64,000 nucleotides of DNA from NCBI RefSeq assembly GCF_039542905.1, contig NZ_BAABIS010000001.1:186001-250000 (forward strand). Reading direction: 5' to 3'. Shown here one piece after another: positions 17,110 through 25,661 of the stretch. The position numbers were made by a program, and so were the translations under genes. Position 1 is the first letter of the stretch, and the number at the start of each line of letters is the position of its first letter. The notes under the pieces were generated by a model. The model was given only the letters and a program-made list of their open reading frames with translations. It did not search any database and was not told the DNA's origin. This DNA is from Kitasatospora terrestris. Lineage in GTDB: Bacteria; Actinomycetota; Actinomycetes; Streptomycetales; Streptomycetaceae.

Positions 17110-17568
17110 ATGCGTATGCGTCTCACCGTCGCCACCACCCTACTGATCGCCGCCGCCTGGAGCCTGCCGCTCGCGGGCAGCGCCCAGGCCGCCGACCTGG
17201 ACTGCCCGAACTTCTCCACGCAGCAGGAGGCCCAGGCGGTGCTGAACGCCGACCCCTCCGATCCGAACAACCTCGATGCCGACAACGACAACATCGCCTG
17301 CGAGGACCTGCCCAGCGGTACCGGAAGCAGCGCTGCCCCCGCCGCGCCGGGTGCCGCGGCCAGTGCCGCGCCGAGCGCCGCGCCGAGCGCCTCGGCGAGC
17401 AGCGGGGCCGCGGCCGTCGTCGCTCCGACCGGTCCGGTCGCAGCGGGTGTGGGTCGGGACTCGGGAGGCGGGCAGTCGGCCGTCGCCATCTCCCTCGCGG
17501 GTGGTTCGGTGCTCGCGGCCGGCGGCGCGTTCGTCGCGCGGCGCCGCGTCCGGCGCAGCGGGCGTTGA
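17110..17568 (+). CDS. Secreted excalibur-domain protein, membrane tail
   Basis: 152 residues. Signal peptide to about residue 27 (AQA). The excalibur calcium-binding domain follows: DLDCPNF at its start and 'DADNDNIACEDLP' with the D-x-D-x-D loop and paired Cys. An Ala/Ser/Pro linker leads to a hydrophobic helix and RRRVRR tail, a cell-wall sorting layout, though no LPxTG is present. The next gene encodes a class F sortase, so the two may act at the cell surface together. Confidence 0.87.
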   Translation: MRMRLTVATTLLIAAAWSLPLAGSAQAADLDCPNFSTQQEAQAVLNADPSDPNNLDADNDNIACEDLPSGTGSSAAPAAPGAAASAAPSAAPSASASSGAAAVVAPTGPVAAGVGRDSGGGQSAVAISLAGGSVLAAGGAFVARRRVRRSGR

Positions 17569-17591
17569 TCCACTGACGTCGCATCTTCTGC

Positions 17592-17633
17592 GGGCCCTCG
17601 GCGGGGCGTGTGTGCGGTTCCCGCCGAGGGCCC
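17592..17633 (+). terminator. Hairpin between excalibur and sortase genes
   Basis: Perfect 14-bp stem (17592-17605 with 17620-17633). May terminate the excalibur transcript or reduce read-through into the sortase gene. Confidence 0.6.
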
Positions 17634-17687
17634 GGCGTGGTGCGTGCTCGTCGGCCGTCAGTCAGGCCTGAGAGGAAGGGTGGGAGC

Positions 17688-18395
17688 GTGGAACGTGCGG
17701 GCGACCGGGCAGCCGGTGCGACGTCGGCCGACAGGGCTCGGGAAGGTGCCTGGACGTCGGGGGTCCTGCTGGTGGTGTCCGCGTTGCTGGCGGGCGGAGC
17801 CTGGTCGACCTCCACTGCCGGCCCGTCGTTGCCGCACCGTGCCCGCCCCGCCTCGGCGCCGCACGGAGCTCCGGCAGACGTGCCGGTCGCCGCCGCCGAG
17901 ACGGTACCGGCGCTCGGTCGCGGTGTGCCGCAGCGGATCCGCATCGCGTCGCTGGCTGTGGACGCGCCGCTGATCGGGCTGCACCTGGCCGCCGACGGGT
18001 CCCTCCAGCCGCCACCCGCGTCGGAGAGCAACCTCGCGGGCTGGTACGCCGAGGGCACCAGTCCCGGCGAGACGGGGACGGCCGTCGTCACCGGGCACGT
18101 CGACACAGCCCGGGGCCCGGCCGCCTTCTTCCGTCTGGTCGAGCTCGCGCCCGGCGCGGAGATCGCCGTCGAACGGGCCGACCGCACCGTCGTCCGCTTC
18201 GCCGTCGACTCCGTCGTCGCCTACCCCAAGAACGCCTTCCCCAGCGGCCTCGTCTACTCCCCCGCGCCCCGCCCCGAACTCCGCGTCATCACCTGCGGCG
18301 GCCCGTACGACCGCGCGCACGGCGGGTACCGGGACAACGTCGTCGTGTCCGCGCATCTGGACTCCGTCGTCCCGGGTCCGGCCGGTGGATCCTGA
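17688..18395 (+). CDS. Class F sortase
   Basis: 235 residues. A single N-terminal membrane helix (about residues 23-40) anchors an extracellular sortase domain. Catalytic triad visible: His137 in TGHVD, Cys203 in VITCGGPYD and Arg215 in YRDNVVV. Class F enzymes of actinobacteria join surface proteins to peptidoglycan. The GTG at 17688 with GAGGAAGGG upstream is chosen. The substrate may be the neighbouring excalibur protein, but its sorting motif is not recognisable. Confidence 0.9.
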   Translation: MERAGDRAAGATSADRAREGAWTSGVLLVVSALLAGGAWSTSTAGPSLPHRARPASAPHGAPADVPVAAAETVPALGRGVPQRIRIASLAVDAPLIGLHLAADGSLQPPPASESNLAGWYAEGTSPGETGTAVVTGHVDTARGPAAFFRLVELAPGAEIAVERADRTVVRFAVDSVVAYPKNAFPSGLVYSPAPRPELRVITCGGPYDRAHGGYRDNVVVSAHLDSVVPGPAGGS

Positions 18396-18422
18396 GCGGC
18401 CGCCCGGCAGAGGCCGGGCCCC

Positions 18423-19205
18423 ATGTCCGGCGGGGTGCGGGCGAGGGCGCAATACGCTGGGGCGGTGCTGCTGCCCGGTGTTCCGCGTGTCCGTGTGCCG
18501 TCCGCCGTCCGGCCGGCGGTCGAGACGCCGTTCGGCGCGTTGACCTTTGCCACGGGCGTGGGAGGTCTCGACCTTCCGCCGGTGCCCGACGAGCTGTTCG
18601 AACTGCCGGGTGGTCGGACGGTCGCGCGCTGGGCCGGTCCCGCGGCGCGGGTCGAGTTGCTGCTGACGGCGTACGATCCCGAGCTCGACCCGGAGCACTG
18701 GGGCCCGTTGACCGGCTGCCGGGCGGTCTGGCGGCTGGACGCGTTCGCGCCGCTCGGTCGGGTGCGGTTCTCGGCGGGGCTGCCGTCGGAGCTCCCGGTG
18801 GGCGTGGAGGCGGGGTGGGACGGCGGGCAGGGGCTGTGCGCGATCACGGCGGAGGACGAGGGCACGCTGCTCACCTTCGGCGGGAACGACGAGGAGGCGA
18901 TCTGCTGGGCCGCCGAGTGCGGCGAGGCTCCCCGGCGGTGGGCGGCGTTGACCGAAGAGGTGAACGGCTACTCCTTCGACGGCTGGGGCGTGGACTGCAC
19001 CGGTTCGCGCGCCATCACCTGGCGGCTGCCTCCGCTGGAGGCCGGTGACCACTGCGAGCTTCCCGTGGTCGCCGCGTGGGCTCCGGCCGCGGTCGCGGAG
19101 GCGTGTGCGAACACCTGGTACGCCGTGATGCCGTCGCCCACGGTGCTGCTGCGTCAGGTCGCCGCCGATGTCGCGGAGCGGGCCGAAGCTGCCGAAGGGG
19201 GCTGA
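18423..19205 (+). CDS. Hypothetical protein, Trp/Cys-containing
   Basis: 260 residues, soluble, acidic, with eight Trp and clusters 'AICWAAECG' and 'GVDCTGSRAITWRLP'. No signal peptide after the likely start. I do not recognise the family. ATG 18423 has AGAGG upstream; GTG 18465 is an alternative and 'AATACGCT' before it could be a -10 box. Confidence 0.7.
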   Translation: MSGGVRARAQYAGAVLLPGVPRVRVPSAVRPAVETPFGALTFATGVGGLDLPPVPDELFELPGGRTVARWAGPAARVELLLTAYDPELDPEHWGPLTGCRAVWRLDAFAPLGRVRFSAGLPSELPVGVEAGWDGGQGLCAITAEDEGTLLTFGGNDEEAICWAAECGEAPRRWAALTEEVNGYSFDGWGVDCTGSRAITWRLPPLEAGDHCELPVVAAWAPAAVAEACANTWYAVMPSPTVLLRQVAADVAERAEAAEGG

Positions 19206-19225
19206 CCACCCCGGGGGTGGTCAGC
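19201..19225. terminator. Hairpin overlapping the stop codon
   Basis: GCTGACCACCCC pairs perfectly with its complement around one central base; the stem contains the TGA of the preceding gene and faces the convergent kinase operon. Confidence 0.6.
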
Positions 19226-19293
19226 CGTGGCCTTCGTTCAGCGGAGGCCCGGGCCTTGCGGCGCGGGCCGGACGGCGCCGGGCGCGCGGGCGG

Positions 19294-20874
19294 TCAGTCG
19301 CCGACCGGTGGCTTCGGCACCGTCAGGACGAACACGCCGCCCCCGTCCCGCGGCTCCGGTCCGAGGTCGAGGTTCGCGCCGTGCAGGCGGGCGTTCTCGC
19401 GGGCGATGGCCAGGCCCAGCCCGTGTCCTTCGCCGCCGGTGCGGGCCGCGTCGCCGCGGGCGAAGCGGTCGAAGATCCGCTCGCGGAGCTCTGCCGGGAC
19501 GCCCGGTCCGGCGTCGGCCACCCGGACGGTCACCGTGCGCGCCGTGCCCTCCACCGTCACCCGGACCGGCGGGGCGCCGTGCCGGAGGGCGTTGCCGACC
19601 AGGTTCGAGACCACGCCGTGCAGTCGGCGGGCGTCCACCGCGGCCACGGTGTCGCCGTGGCGTTCCACGGTCACCCCGGACGGGTCGGCGCTGTGCGCGG
19701 CGACGTCGGCGGCCAGGTCGGCGAGGTCCACCGGGCGGCGGTCGAGGACGACCTCGCCCGCGTCCATCCGGGAGATCTCCAGGAGCTCCTCGGTGAGCCG
19801 GGCCAGGCGGCGCAGTTGCGGCGCCACCAGTTCGACGGCCGCGTCGCGGGTGTCCGGGTGTTCCAGGGCCGTGGCGGCGGCCAGCAGGGAGGCGGTCGGG
19901 GTGCGCAGTTCGTGGCTGACGTCGGCGACGAAGCGGCGGTGGCGCGCCTCGTGGGCGGTGAGCTGTCCGACAGCCTCGGCGAGCTGGTCGGCCATGTTGT
20001 TGAACTCGCGGCTGAGGTCGGCGAGTTCGTCCTGTCCGGTGACCGGCAGGCGGACGGAGAAGTCCCCGCCGCCGAAGGCCCGCGCCGCCGCGCCGGCGGC
20101 GCGTACCGGCCGCTGGATCCGCCCGGCCACCAGCCAGGCGAAGGCCGCACCCACCAGCACGGTGATGCCGGTGACCTGGAGCAGGCTGCGCAGGTACGCG
20201 CCGGCCTGCTCGTCCACCACGCTCGGGAGGTGGTACTCGACCGCGACGACCGGCTCTCCGGGGAAGCGGTCGTTCGGACCTTGCACGCCGACCACCGCGC
20301 CGACGGTCAGCCACGCGGCTCCGGGTGTGCGCAGGACGACCAGGTCCTGCTCGCCCAGGGCGTGGCGCCGGAAGTCGGCGGCCAGGAACGCGGCCACGGG
20401 TGTGGTGGTGATCTGCGCGTCGCTGGCGTCGGAGACCAGGGACGGTTTCGGGCCCGGCCAGTCCTCGGGGGGTCCGGGCGGGCCCTCCGGTGCGGCCGCG
20501 GTCCGCTGGGGGGTCAGCGCGTAGACCGTGTAGGTGTTGAACTTCCGTACGGACAGTGCCTCGTGGGCCGCGGCCACGGCGTTGGGGCCGTTGCCGGTGC
20601 GGACGGCGTTGGCCGCGGAGGTGAGGTCGGAGAGCGCGGTGGAGAGCATCCGGGCCCGGAAGTCGTGCTGGAGGCGTTCGCGTTCGGCGCGGTAGGAGAG
20701 CGCCGAGAGCAGGACCGAGGGCAGCAGGAGGGCGAGCAGCACGCTCGCCGCGATCCGTCCGCGCAGGCCGAGGCGGCCCGCGAACGTCCGCGGCCGGAGC
20801 CGGAGCAGCGGCCGGAGCAGCGGCCGGAGCCGGGGCAGCGGCCTGGTCAGGGGCGTCGTCCGCCGGGCGCTCAC
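19294..20874 (-). CDS. Two-component sensor histidine kinase
   Basis: 526 residues. Basic Leu/Arg-rich N-terminus, membrane helix near 42-62, extracellular sensor of about 170 residues, second helix, HAMP (GRIQRPVRAAGAA), HisKA with the phospho-acceptor His321 in VSHELRTP, then ATPase boxes NLVGNALRHG, DAGPGVP and HGLGLAI. All boxes look active. GTG start overlaps the regulator stop by four bases (GTGA), so it is coupled to the gene upstream. Signal unknown. Confidence 0.92.
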   Translation of the reverse strand: MSARRTTPLTRPLPRLRPLLRPLLRLRPRTFAGRLGLRGRIAASVLLALLLPSVLLSALSYRAERERLQHDFRARMLSTALSDLTSAANAVRTGNGPNAVAAAHEALSVRKFNTYTVYALTPQRTAAAPEGPPGPPEDWPGPKPSLVSDASDAQITTTPVAAFLAADFRRHALGEQDLVVLRTPGAAWLTVGAVVGVQGPNDRFPGEPVVAVEYHLPSVVDEQAGAYLRSLLQVTGITVLVGAAFAWLVAGRIQRPVRAAGAAARAFGGGDFSVRLPVTGQDELADLSREFNNMADQLAEAVGQLTAHEARHRRFVADVSHELRTPTASLLAAATALEHPDTRDAAVELVAPQLRRLARLTEELLEISRMDAGEVVLDRRPVDLADLAADVAAHSADPSGVTVERHGDTVAAVDARRLHGVVSNLVGNALRHGAPPVRVTVEGTARTVTVRVADAGPGVPAELRERIFDRFARGDAARTGGEGHGLGLAIARENARLHGANLDLGPEPRDGGGVFVLTVPKPPVGD

Positions 20875-21569
20875 GGGAGGTCCAGCCGGTAGCCGACGCC
20901 GCGCACGGTGGCGATCAGGGTGGGCCGGGCCGGGTCGTCCTCGGTCTTCGCGCGCAGCCGCCAGACGCACGCGTCGACGATCCGCGAGTCCCCGAGGTAC
21001 CCGTAGTCCCAGACCCGGTCGAGCAGGACCTGCCTGGTCAGCACCTGGCCCGGGTGGGTGACGAATTCCAGCAGCAGGCGCAGCTCGGTGGGTGTGAGTT
21101 CGACCGGTGCCCCGTCCTTGGTGACGGTCATGGCCCGGGTGTCGACCCGGACCGATCCCAGGTGGACCGTTCCGGACGTGTCGTTCTCCCGCTCGATCGG
21201 GGTCGCGCGGCGCAGCACGGCCTTGATCCTGGCGTCCAGGACCCGCGGTTCGACCGGCTTGGCCACGTAGTCGTCCGCGCCGCACTCCAGCCCGGCGACG
21301 ATGTCGATGGGTTCCGAGCGGGCGGTGAGCATGATGACGGGGGTGCGGCCGACCCTGCGGATCTCGCGGCACACCTCGAAGCCGTCCATGCCCGGCATCA
21401 TCACGTCGAGCACCACGCACTCCGCCGGCGGTCCGGCCGGTGCGGTCAACGCGGCCAGCCCCATCGGCCCGTCCGGCGCCACCTGGACGTCGTGGCCGAG
21501 GCCCATCAGCGCCAACCGCAGTGCCTCCCGCAGCCCGTGGTCGTCCTCGACGACCAGTACGCGTGCCAT
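20871..21569 (-). CDS. OmpR-family response regulator
   Basis: 232 residues. Receiver 1-120: acidic pocket VEDDHG, phospho-Asp in VLDVMMPGMDGF (near 55), Thr/Lys in LTARS and YVAKPVEP. Then a winged-helix DNA-binding domain with 'LTPTELRLLLEFVTHPGQVLTR' and 'RVWDYGY-GDSRIVD'. GGAGGCGGAC precedes the ATG. Works with the kinase encoded next in the operon. Confidence 0.94.
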   Translation of the reverse strand: MARVLVVEDDHGLREALRLALMGLGHDVQVAPDGPMGLAALTAPAGPPAECVVLDVMMPGMDGFEVCREIRRVGRTPVIMLTARSEPIDIVAGLECGADDYVAKPVEPRVLDARIKAVLRRATPIERENDTSGTVHLGSVRVDTRAMTVTKDGAPVELTPTELRLLLEFVTHPGQVLTRQVLLDRVWDYGYLGDSRIVDACVWRLRAKTEDDPARPTLIATVRGVGYRLDLP

Positions 21570-21704
21570 GTCCGCCTCCTCTCCTCGTTCGATCAGCATG
21601 CCTGCAGCGTTCCGCCGTCGTGTGTGCGCCCCATGTGGACCGTGTCTCCGCCGTGCCACAGCGGTGTGTTCGCGGGCGTCAGCGGTGGGCGTCAGCGGCG
21701 GGCG

Positions 21705-22304
21705 TCAGCCGCGGGTGCGGTCGATCGGGAACAGCCCGCTCAGCTTCGGGAGCCGACGGGCGGCGGCGGCTTCGTCGCAGACGTCCCAGCAGGTGCCGGC
21801 GGGGTCCGCGCCCGGGTGGATGCTGGGGCGTTCCTCCGCGTGGACGAGGTCGTAGAAGGTGGCTGCCTCGTCGTGCGTCCCGGTCAGTGCCTCGTGGACC
21901 TCGGCCGCGACGTAGTCGAGCGATTCCCAGTCGGGCCAGTCGTCGTCCCAGGCGCGCCGGGGACGGCCGACCAGTCGGCGCACCTCCGGGGCCCCGGCCA
22001 GACTGTCGGGCTCGGCCAGGGCCCGTTCGAAGGCGGCCCGGCCGAGGCCGACCAGCCAGAGCCGGAAGTAGAAGAACCCGTCGTCCGAGCACCAGCCGCC
22101 GAAGATCCGCTCCGCGGCGGCCCACAGCTCCCAGCTGTAGGCGTCGTCGGTCACCTCCTCGAGGCGGGCCTGGAAGCCCACGACGTCGGTCACCGGGCGC
22201 CGCGACAGCTCGGCGCGCAGGTGGGCGAGCCGTTCGCCCGGCCCGCCGGCCTGCCGCCGGCAGCTCTCGATCAGGTTCCAGAAGGCGTCCGTGTCCATGG
22301 GCAT
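21705..22304 (-). CDS. DUF4240 domain protein
   Basis: 199 residues. N-terminal 'MDTDAFWNLIESCR' and 'YSWELWAAAERIFGGWCSDDGFFYFRLWLVGLG' are the hallmarks of DUF4240, a family of unknown role often close to WGR or immunity-type genes. No Cys-based metal site. Start 22304 has GGAGG 13 bases upstream; 22298 is equally possible. Confidence 0.82.
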   Translation of the reverse strand: MPMDTDAFWNLIESCRRQAGGPGERLAHLRAELSRRPVTDVVGFQARLEEVTDDAYSWELWAAAERIFGGWCSDDGFFYFRLWLVGLGRAAFERALAEPDSLAGAPEVRRLVGRPRRAWDDDWPDWESLDYVAAEVHEALTGTHDEAATFYDLVHAEERPSIHPGADPAGTCWDVCDEAAAARRLPKLSGLFPIDRTRG

Positions 22305-22346
22305 GATCTTGCCGGTGACCTCCGACAACGCACCGGCGGTCTGCCG

Positions 22347-22988
22347 TCAGTTCCAGGGCGGTGCGCCGGTGCCCTCCGCCCACAGGGCGAGGGCCTTGCG
22401 GTCGACGGTGCGGATGCCGACCTGGGCGCAGAACGCGGAGGCGGCCTTGGTGAACGCGTTGGTGGTCACGACTGCGGCCAGGTCGCAGCCGTGGACGTCG
22501 CGGTAGGTCCCGTTGACCTGCTGCACGTCCTGGGATCCGACGAAGGTGCGGGGTCCGTAGCGCTTGGCCTGGATGAGGATCCGCTTCCCGGCCGGGGTGG
22601 TGGCGAGGACGTCGGCCGCGAGGTCGCCGGCGCCGCCGACGACGCTGACGTTCGTGCAGCCGTCGCGTCGGCAGAGCACTGCCAGGGCGTGCTCGAAGTC
22701 CTTCGGCGACATCGACAGGAACGGCCCGATGTGCCGCAGTTGTGCGACCCGGGACTCGTACGCGCGGCGGCCGGCCACCACCCGGCGGCGGACCGTGACG
22801 GCGGTGACGGCCAGGGCGGCGGTCAGCAGCGCCAGCAGGAGGAGCAGGTGGTGGGCGAGCCAGACCAGGCCGGACGCCACGAGGGCGATCAACCCGAGCG
22901 CGAGGCCGAGGGCCAGGACGGAGTTGTCGCGGGCCTGCCTGGCGCGGCGTGCGGAACTCTGGCGTCGTCGTGCGGGTCTGCGCGCCAC
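22347..22988 (-). CDS. Membrane-anchored Mrr-like restriction endonuclease
   Basis: 213 residues. Arg-rich N-terminus, a membrane hairpin (about 28-65), then an Mrr_cat PD-(D/E)XK domain: 'SPKDFEHALAVLCRRDGCTNVSV' helix, Asp in 'GGAGDLAADVLA', and Q-A-K in 'ILIQAKRYG'. Such proteins may cut methylated or foreign DNA. The membrane anchor is common in actinobacterial versions. GTG 22988 with GAGGGGG upstream; an upstream in-frame ATG would add a weak leader. Confidence 0.83.
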   Translation of the reverse strand: MARRPARRRQSSARRARQARDNSVLALGLALGLIALVASGLVWLAHHLLLLLALLTAALAVTAVTVRRRVVAGRRAYESRVAQLRHIGPFLSMSPKDFEHALAVLCRRDGCTNVSVVGGAGDLAADVLATTPAGKRILIQAKRYGPRTFVGSQDVQQVNGTYRDVHGCDLAAVVTTNAFTKAASAFCAQVGIRTVDRKALALWAEGTGAPPWN

Positions 22989-23224
22989 GGTGCCCCCTCG
23001 AACCACGGTCGTACCCCGGTGTCCGCCGATCGTAGGAGCGTCCACCGGTCGGCTGCCGGTGATCCCGGTCAACTCGTCGGTGTGCGTCCCCGGGTTGACC
23101 GGATCCTGATGGTCAGCGGCCGAACCACCGTCCGTCAGCAGGTCGGACTCCTCGATCCGCCGGGCTGTCGACGACCGTGGGGATTTCCATGTCCGCGGAT
23201 CGCGGGCAGTGCCAGGATGACGGT

Positions 23225-24754
23225 GTGACGATCATCCTCAAGGGGGCCAACACCCCGCTGCCCGCAGGCCCGTTCCGTGTCACCGTGGCCCACGGGGCCC
23301 GGCCGGAGGCCCCTGCGGTGGCCGCCGTGGCGGTGCTGGTGGACGCGGTGGGCCGGGTGCGGGGCGAGACCGACGTGGTCCACGGCGGTCGGCGGGCGCA
23401 TCCGTCGGGCGCGGTCCGGCACCTGGGTGGAGGGGCGGAGGGCGGGCTCCTCGTCGAGTGGGTGGAGGTGGACGAGGCGGCGGTGGAGGCCGACGTCCAG
23501 CGGGTGCTGATCGCCGTGGTGGCCGCCAGCGGGACGTCCGCCGCGGTCGCCGGGCTGTCGGTGGAGGTGGCCGGTGGCGAAGGTGCGGCCGTGGCGCGGT
23601 ACGAGGTCACGGACGGCGGCGGGGAGGGCGCGCTGGTGCTCGGGGAGTGCTACCGGCGCAACGGGGCGTGGCGTTTCCGTGCCGTGGGCCAGGGCTACGC
23701 CGCCGGACCGGCCGCGCTCGCCGCGGACTTCGGTTTCTCCGCCGAGGCACTTCCGGTGCCGGGCCCTGCGGTCGGGGCCGACACGCCGCACCCGCTTCCC
23801 GGGCCGGCGTCCGACGCGACCGCCGACCGGGCGTCGTCCCTGGTGAAGGTGCCGGGCCCGGCGGGGGCGGCGGCGGGGGCGACTCCCCCACGCGCGGACG
23901 GGACGTTCCGGAAGACCCCCGGCGAAGCGGACCCGGTGCACGCCACCACCGTCCGGGAGGGGAAGGGCAAGCAGGAGCTGACCGTCGCGAACCCCGCACC
24001 GGGCCGGCCGGCGATCCTGGAGTACGAGCGGCTCGACGGACCGGGGCCGCACAGCTGGTTCTACGTCTGGCGACTGGACGAGCAGGGCGGCGTGACCGAC
24101 CTGATCGCCTTCGCCAGCACCAGGGACGCGCGGGGGCAGCTGCTGGTGTTCGCCAAGGGCGAGCCGGAGGTCCGGCTGCGGGTGGAGGGCTCCGGCGACT
24201 GGCGGCTGCGGGTCCGTCCGATCGACACGGCGGAGGTCCTGGACGGGTGTGCCGGAGGGAGGGGGCAGGCCGTGCTGCGCTACGCGGGCCCGCCCGCCCT
24301 GCTCCGGGCCACCTGTGACGGGCCGGAGGGCACCACGGGCTACGCCCACACCGTCCAGTCCGACGGCACCAGCCAGCGGGTCGGGCGGTTCGGCACCGGA
24401 ATGCCGACGAGCGGCCCGCTCGCCGTGGGCCCGGAGGGCCGGTGCCACGTGGTGGTCAAGCTGGACCCCGTGGCCTCGTGGCGGCTGGAGGTCCTCCCCC
24501 TGGACCGGGTCCGCGAGCTGCGGGGGGAGCTGTCCGGCCACGGCTGGGAGCTGGTGGAGATGACCGGCACCGGCACGAAGGTGCGCGTCCGGCTCGACCG
24601 CGGGGCCGAGTCGGACTCCGTCGTGCTGGCGACGCTGGACGCGTACCTGCGCCCCGAGCGGCAGATCTGCGCGAAGCCCGGGGTCCACCCGGTGCCGCCC
24701 GGGCTCCTCGCGGTCCGCACCGCCGAGAAGTGGACACTGAAGGTCCGCCGCTGA
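23225..24754 (+). CDS. TerD-domain protein with long C-terminal extension
   Basis: 509 residues. The start 'MTIILKGANTPLP' is the TerD/TerZ fold entry, and the first 180 residues match it (VEWVEVD, GECYRRNGAWRFRAVGQGYAAG). TerD domains bind calcium in tellurite-resistance and stress complexes. A Pro/Ala linker follows (190-255), then about 250 residues of beta-rich sequence with repeated 'HSWFYVWRLDE'- and 'SWRLEVLPLD'-like units. No other ter genes are nearby, so this is an isolated member. GTG start. Confidence 0.85.
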   Translation: MTIILKGANTPLPAGPFRVTVAHGARPEAPAVAAVAVLVDAVGRVRGETDVVHGGRRAHPSGAVRHLGGGAEGGLLVEWVEVDEAAVEADVQRVLIAVVAASGTSAAVAGLSVEVAGGEGAAVARYEVTDGGGEGALVLGECYRRNGAWRFRAVGQGYAAGPAALAADFGFSAEALPVPGPAVGADTPHPLPGPASDATADRASSLVKVPGPAGAAAGATPPRADGTFRKTPGEADPVHATTVREGKGKQELTVANPAPGRPAILEYERLDGPGPHSWFYVWRLDEQGGVTDLIAFASTRDARGQLLVFAKGEPEVRLRVEGSGDWRLRVRPIDTAEVLDGCAGGRGQAVLRYAGPPALLRATCDGPEGTTGYAHTVQSDGTSQRVGRFGTGMPTSGPLAVGPEGRCHVVVKLDPVASWRLEVLPLDRVRELRGELSGHGWELVEMTGTGTKVRVRLDRGAESDSVVLATLDAYLRPERQICAKPGVHPVPPGLLAVRTAEKWTLKVRR

Positions 24755-24828
24755 CCGGCCTGCCCCCGCCGACCGGCGAGCAGCCGCCCGGGCGGTCCGC
24801 AGCACCCACTCCGAGGGGACGCGTCCGG

Positions 24829-25488
24829 TCAGGCCTGGGCCGTGACGGGCGGGGCGGCGGTCTCCCAGGCGAACCCGTCGGGGTCGGTGAAGGCGTCGGC
24901 GCCGCTGCCGAGGGCGATCCGGTGCGAGCCGGTGCCGTCGGCGGGGACGCCGAGGTCCTTGGCGAGGGCGCGCCGCTTGTAGAGGGCGAGCTTGACGGGG
25001 CCGCCGCCGGTGGCGAACTCGGTGTACTTGCCGCCGAAGCTCTTGGCCACGGCGAGGCCGCGCCCGACGTAGAACTGCCGGGTGGCCTTCACGTCCTCGA
25101 CGCCGAGCAGCAGGACCACCTCGTCGATCTCGCGGGTGGCGGGGCCGGTGTCCTTCTTCGCCGAGGTCGCGATCTTCCAGATCGTCCCGTCCGGGGCCTG
25201 GACGACGCCGCCGTAGCCCCACAGCGACTTCGCGGCGGGCTTCAGGACCGTGGCGCCGCCGGCGACCGCGGCGGCGACGAAGCCGTCGACCGTGGCCGGC
25301 CCGGACACCGTGAGCGCCAGGGTGAAGCCGCGGAATCCGGTGGAAGGCGCCTCGGACGCCCGCAGGCGGACGTACGCGTCCACGCCGAACTCGCGGTAGA
25401 AGCGGCGGGCGGTCTCCAGGTCGTCCACGTCGAGGGTGACGGAGGCGAGGGACGCGTCGGATGCAGTGGGAGCAGCAGTGGTAGCCAT
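24829..25488 (-). CDS. Glyoxalase/VOC family protein
   Basis: 219 residues in two VOC halves: 'ASVTLDVDDLETARRFYREF' and, near residue 125, 'DEVVLLLGVEDVKATRQFYV', each a beta-alpha-beta-beta-beta unit. Bleomycin-resistance and glyoxalase proteins share this fold. Metal ligands are not clear, so binding of a ligand rather than catalysis is possible. Confidence 0.85.
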   Translation of the reverse strand: MATTAAPTASDASLASVTLDVDDLETARRFYREFGVDAYVRLRASEAPSTGFRGFTLALTVSGPATVDGFVAAAVAGGATVLKPAAKSLWGYGGVVQAPDGTIWKIATSAKKDTGPATREIDEVVLLLGVEDVKATRQFYVGRGLAVAKSFGGKYTEFATGGGPVKLALYKRRALAKDLGVPADGTGSHRIALGSGADAFTDPDGFAWETAAPPVTAQA

Positions 25489-25661
25489 GACCACCACGCT
25501 AGGAGGCTGCCCGCCTGCGGGGCTTCTCCGAATCTGATCGCTTCCGACCCGCTACGGGCGCCGCGGGCGGGACGGGGCGGCACCAGCGGCGCGGGCGGGA
25601 CGGGCGGCCCAAGCGGGACGGGCCGTACCAGCGCCGCGGGCGGGACGGGCTCGCGGCGGTG

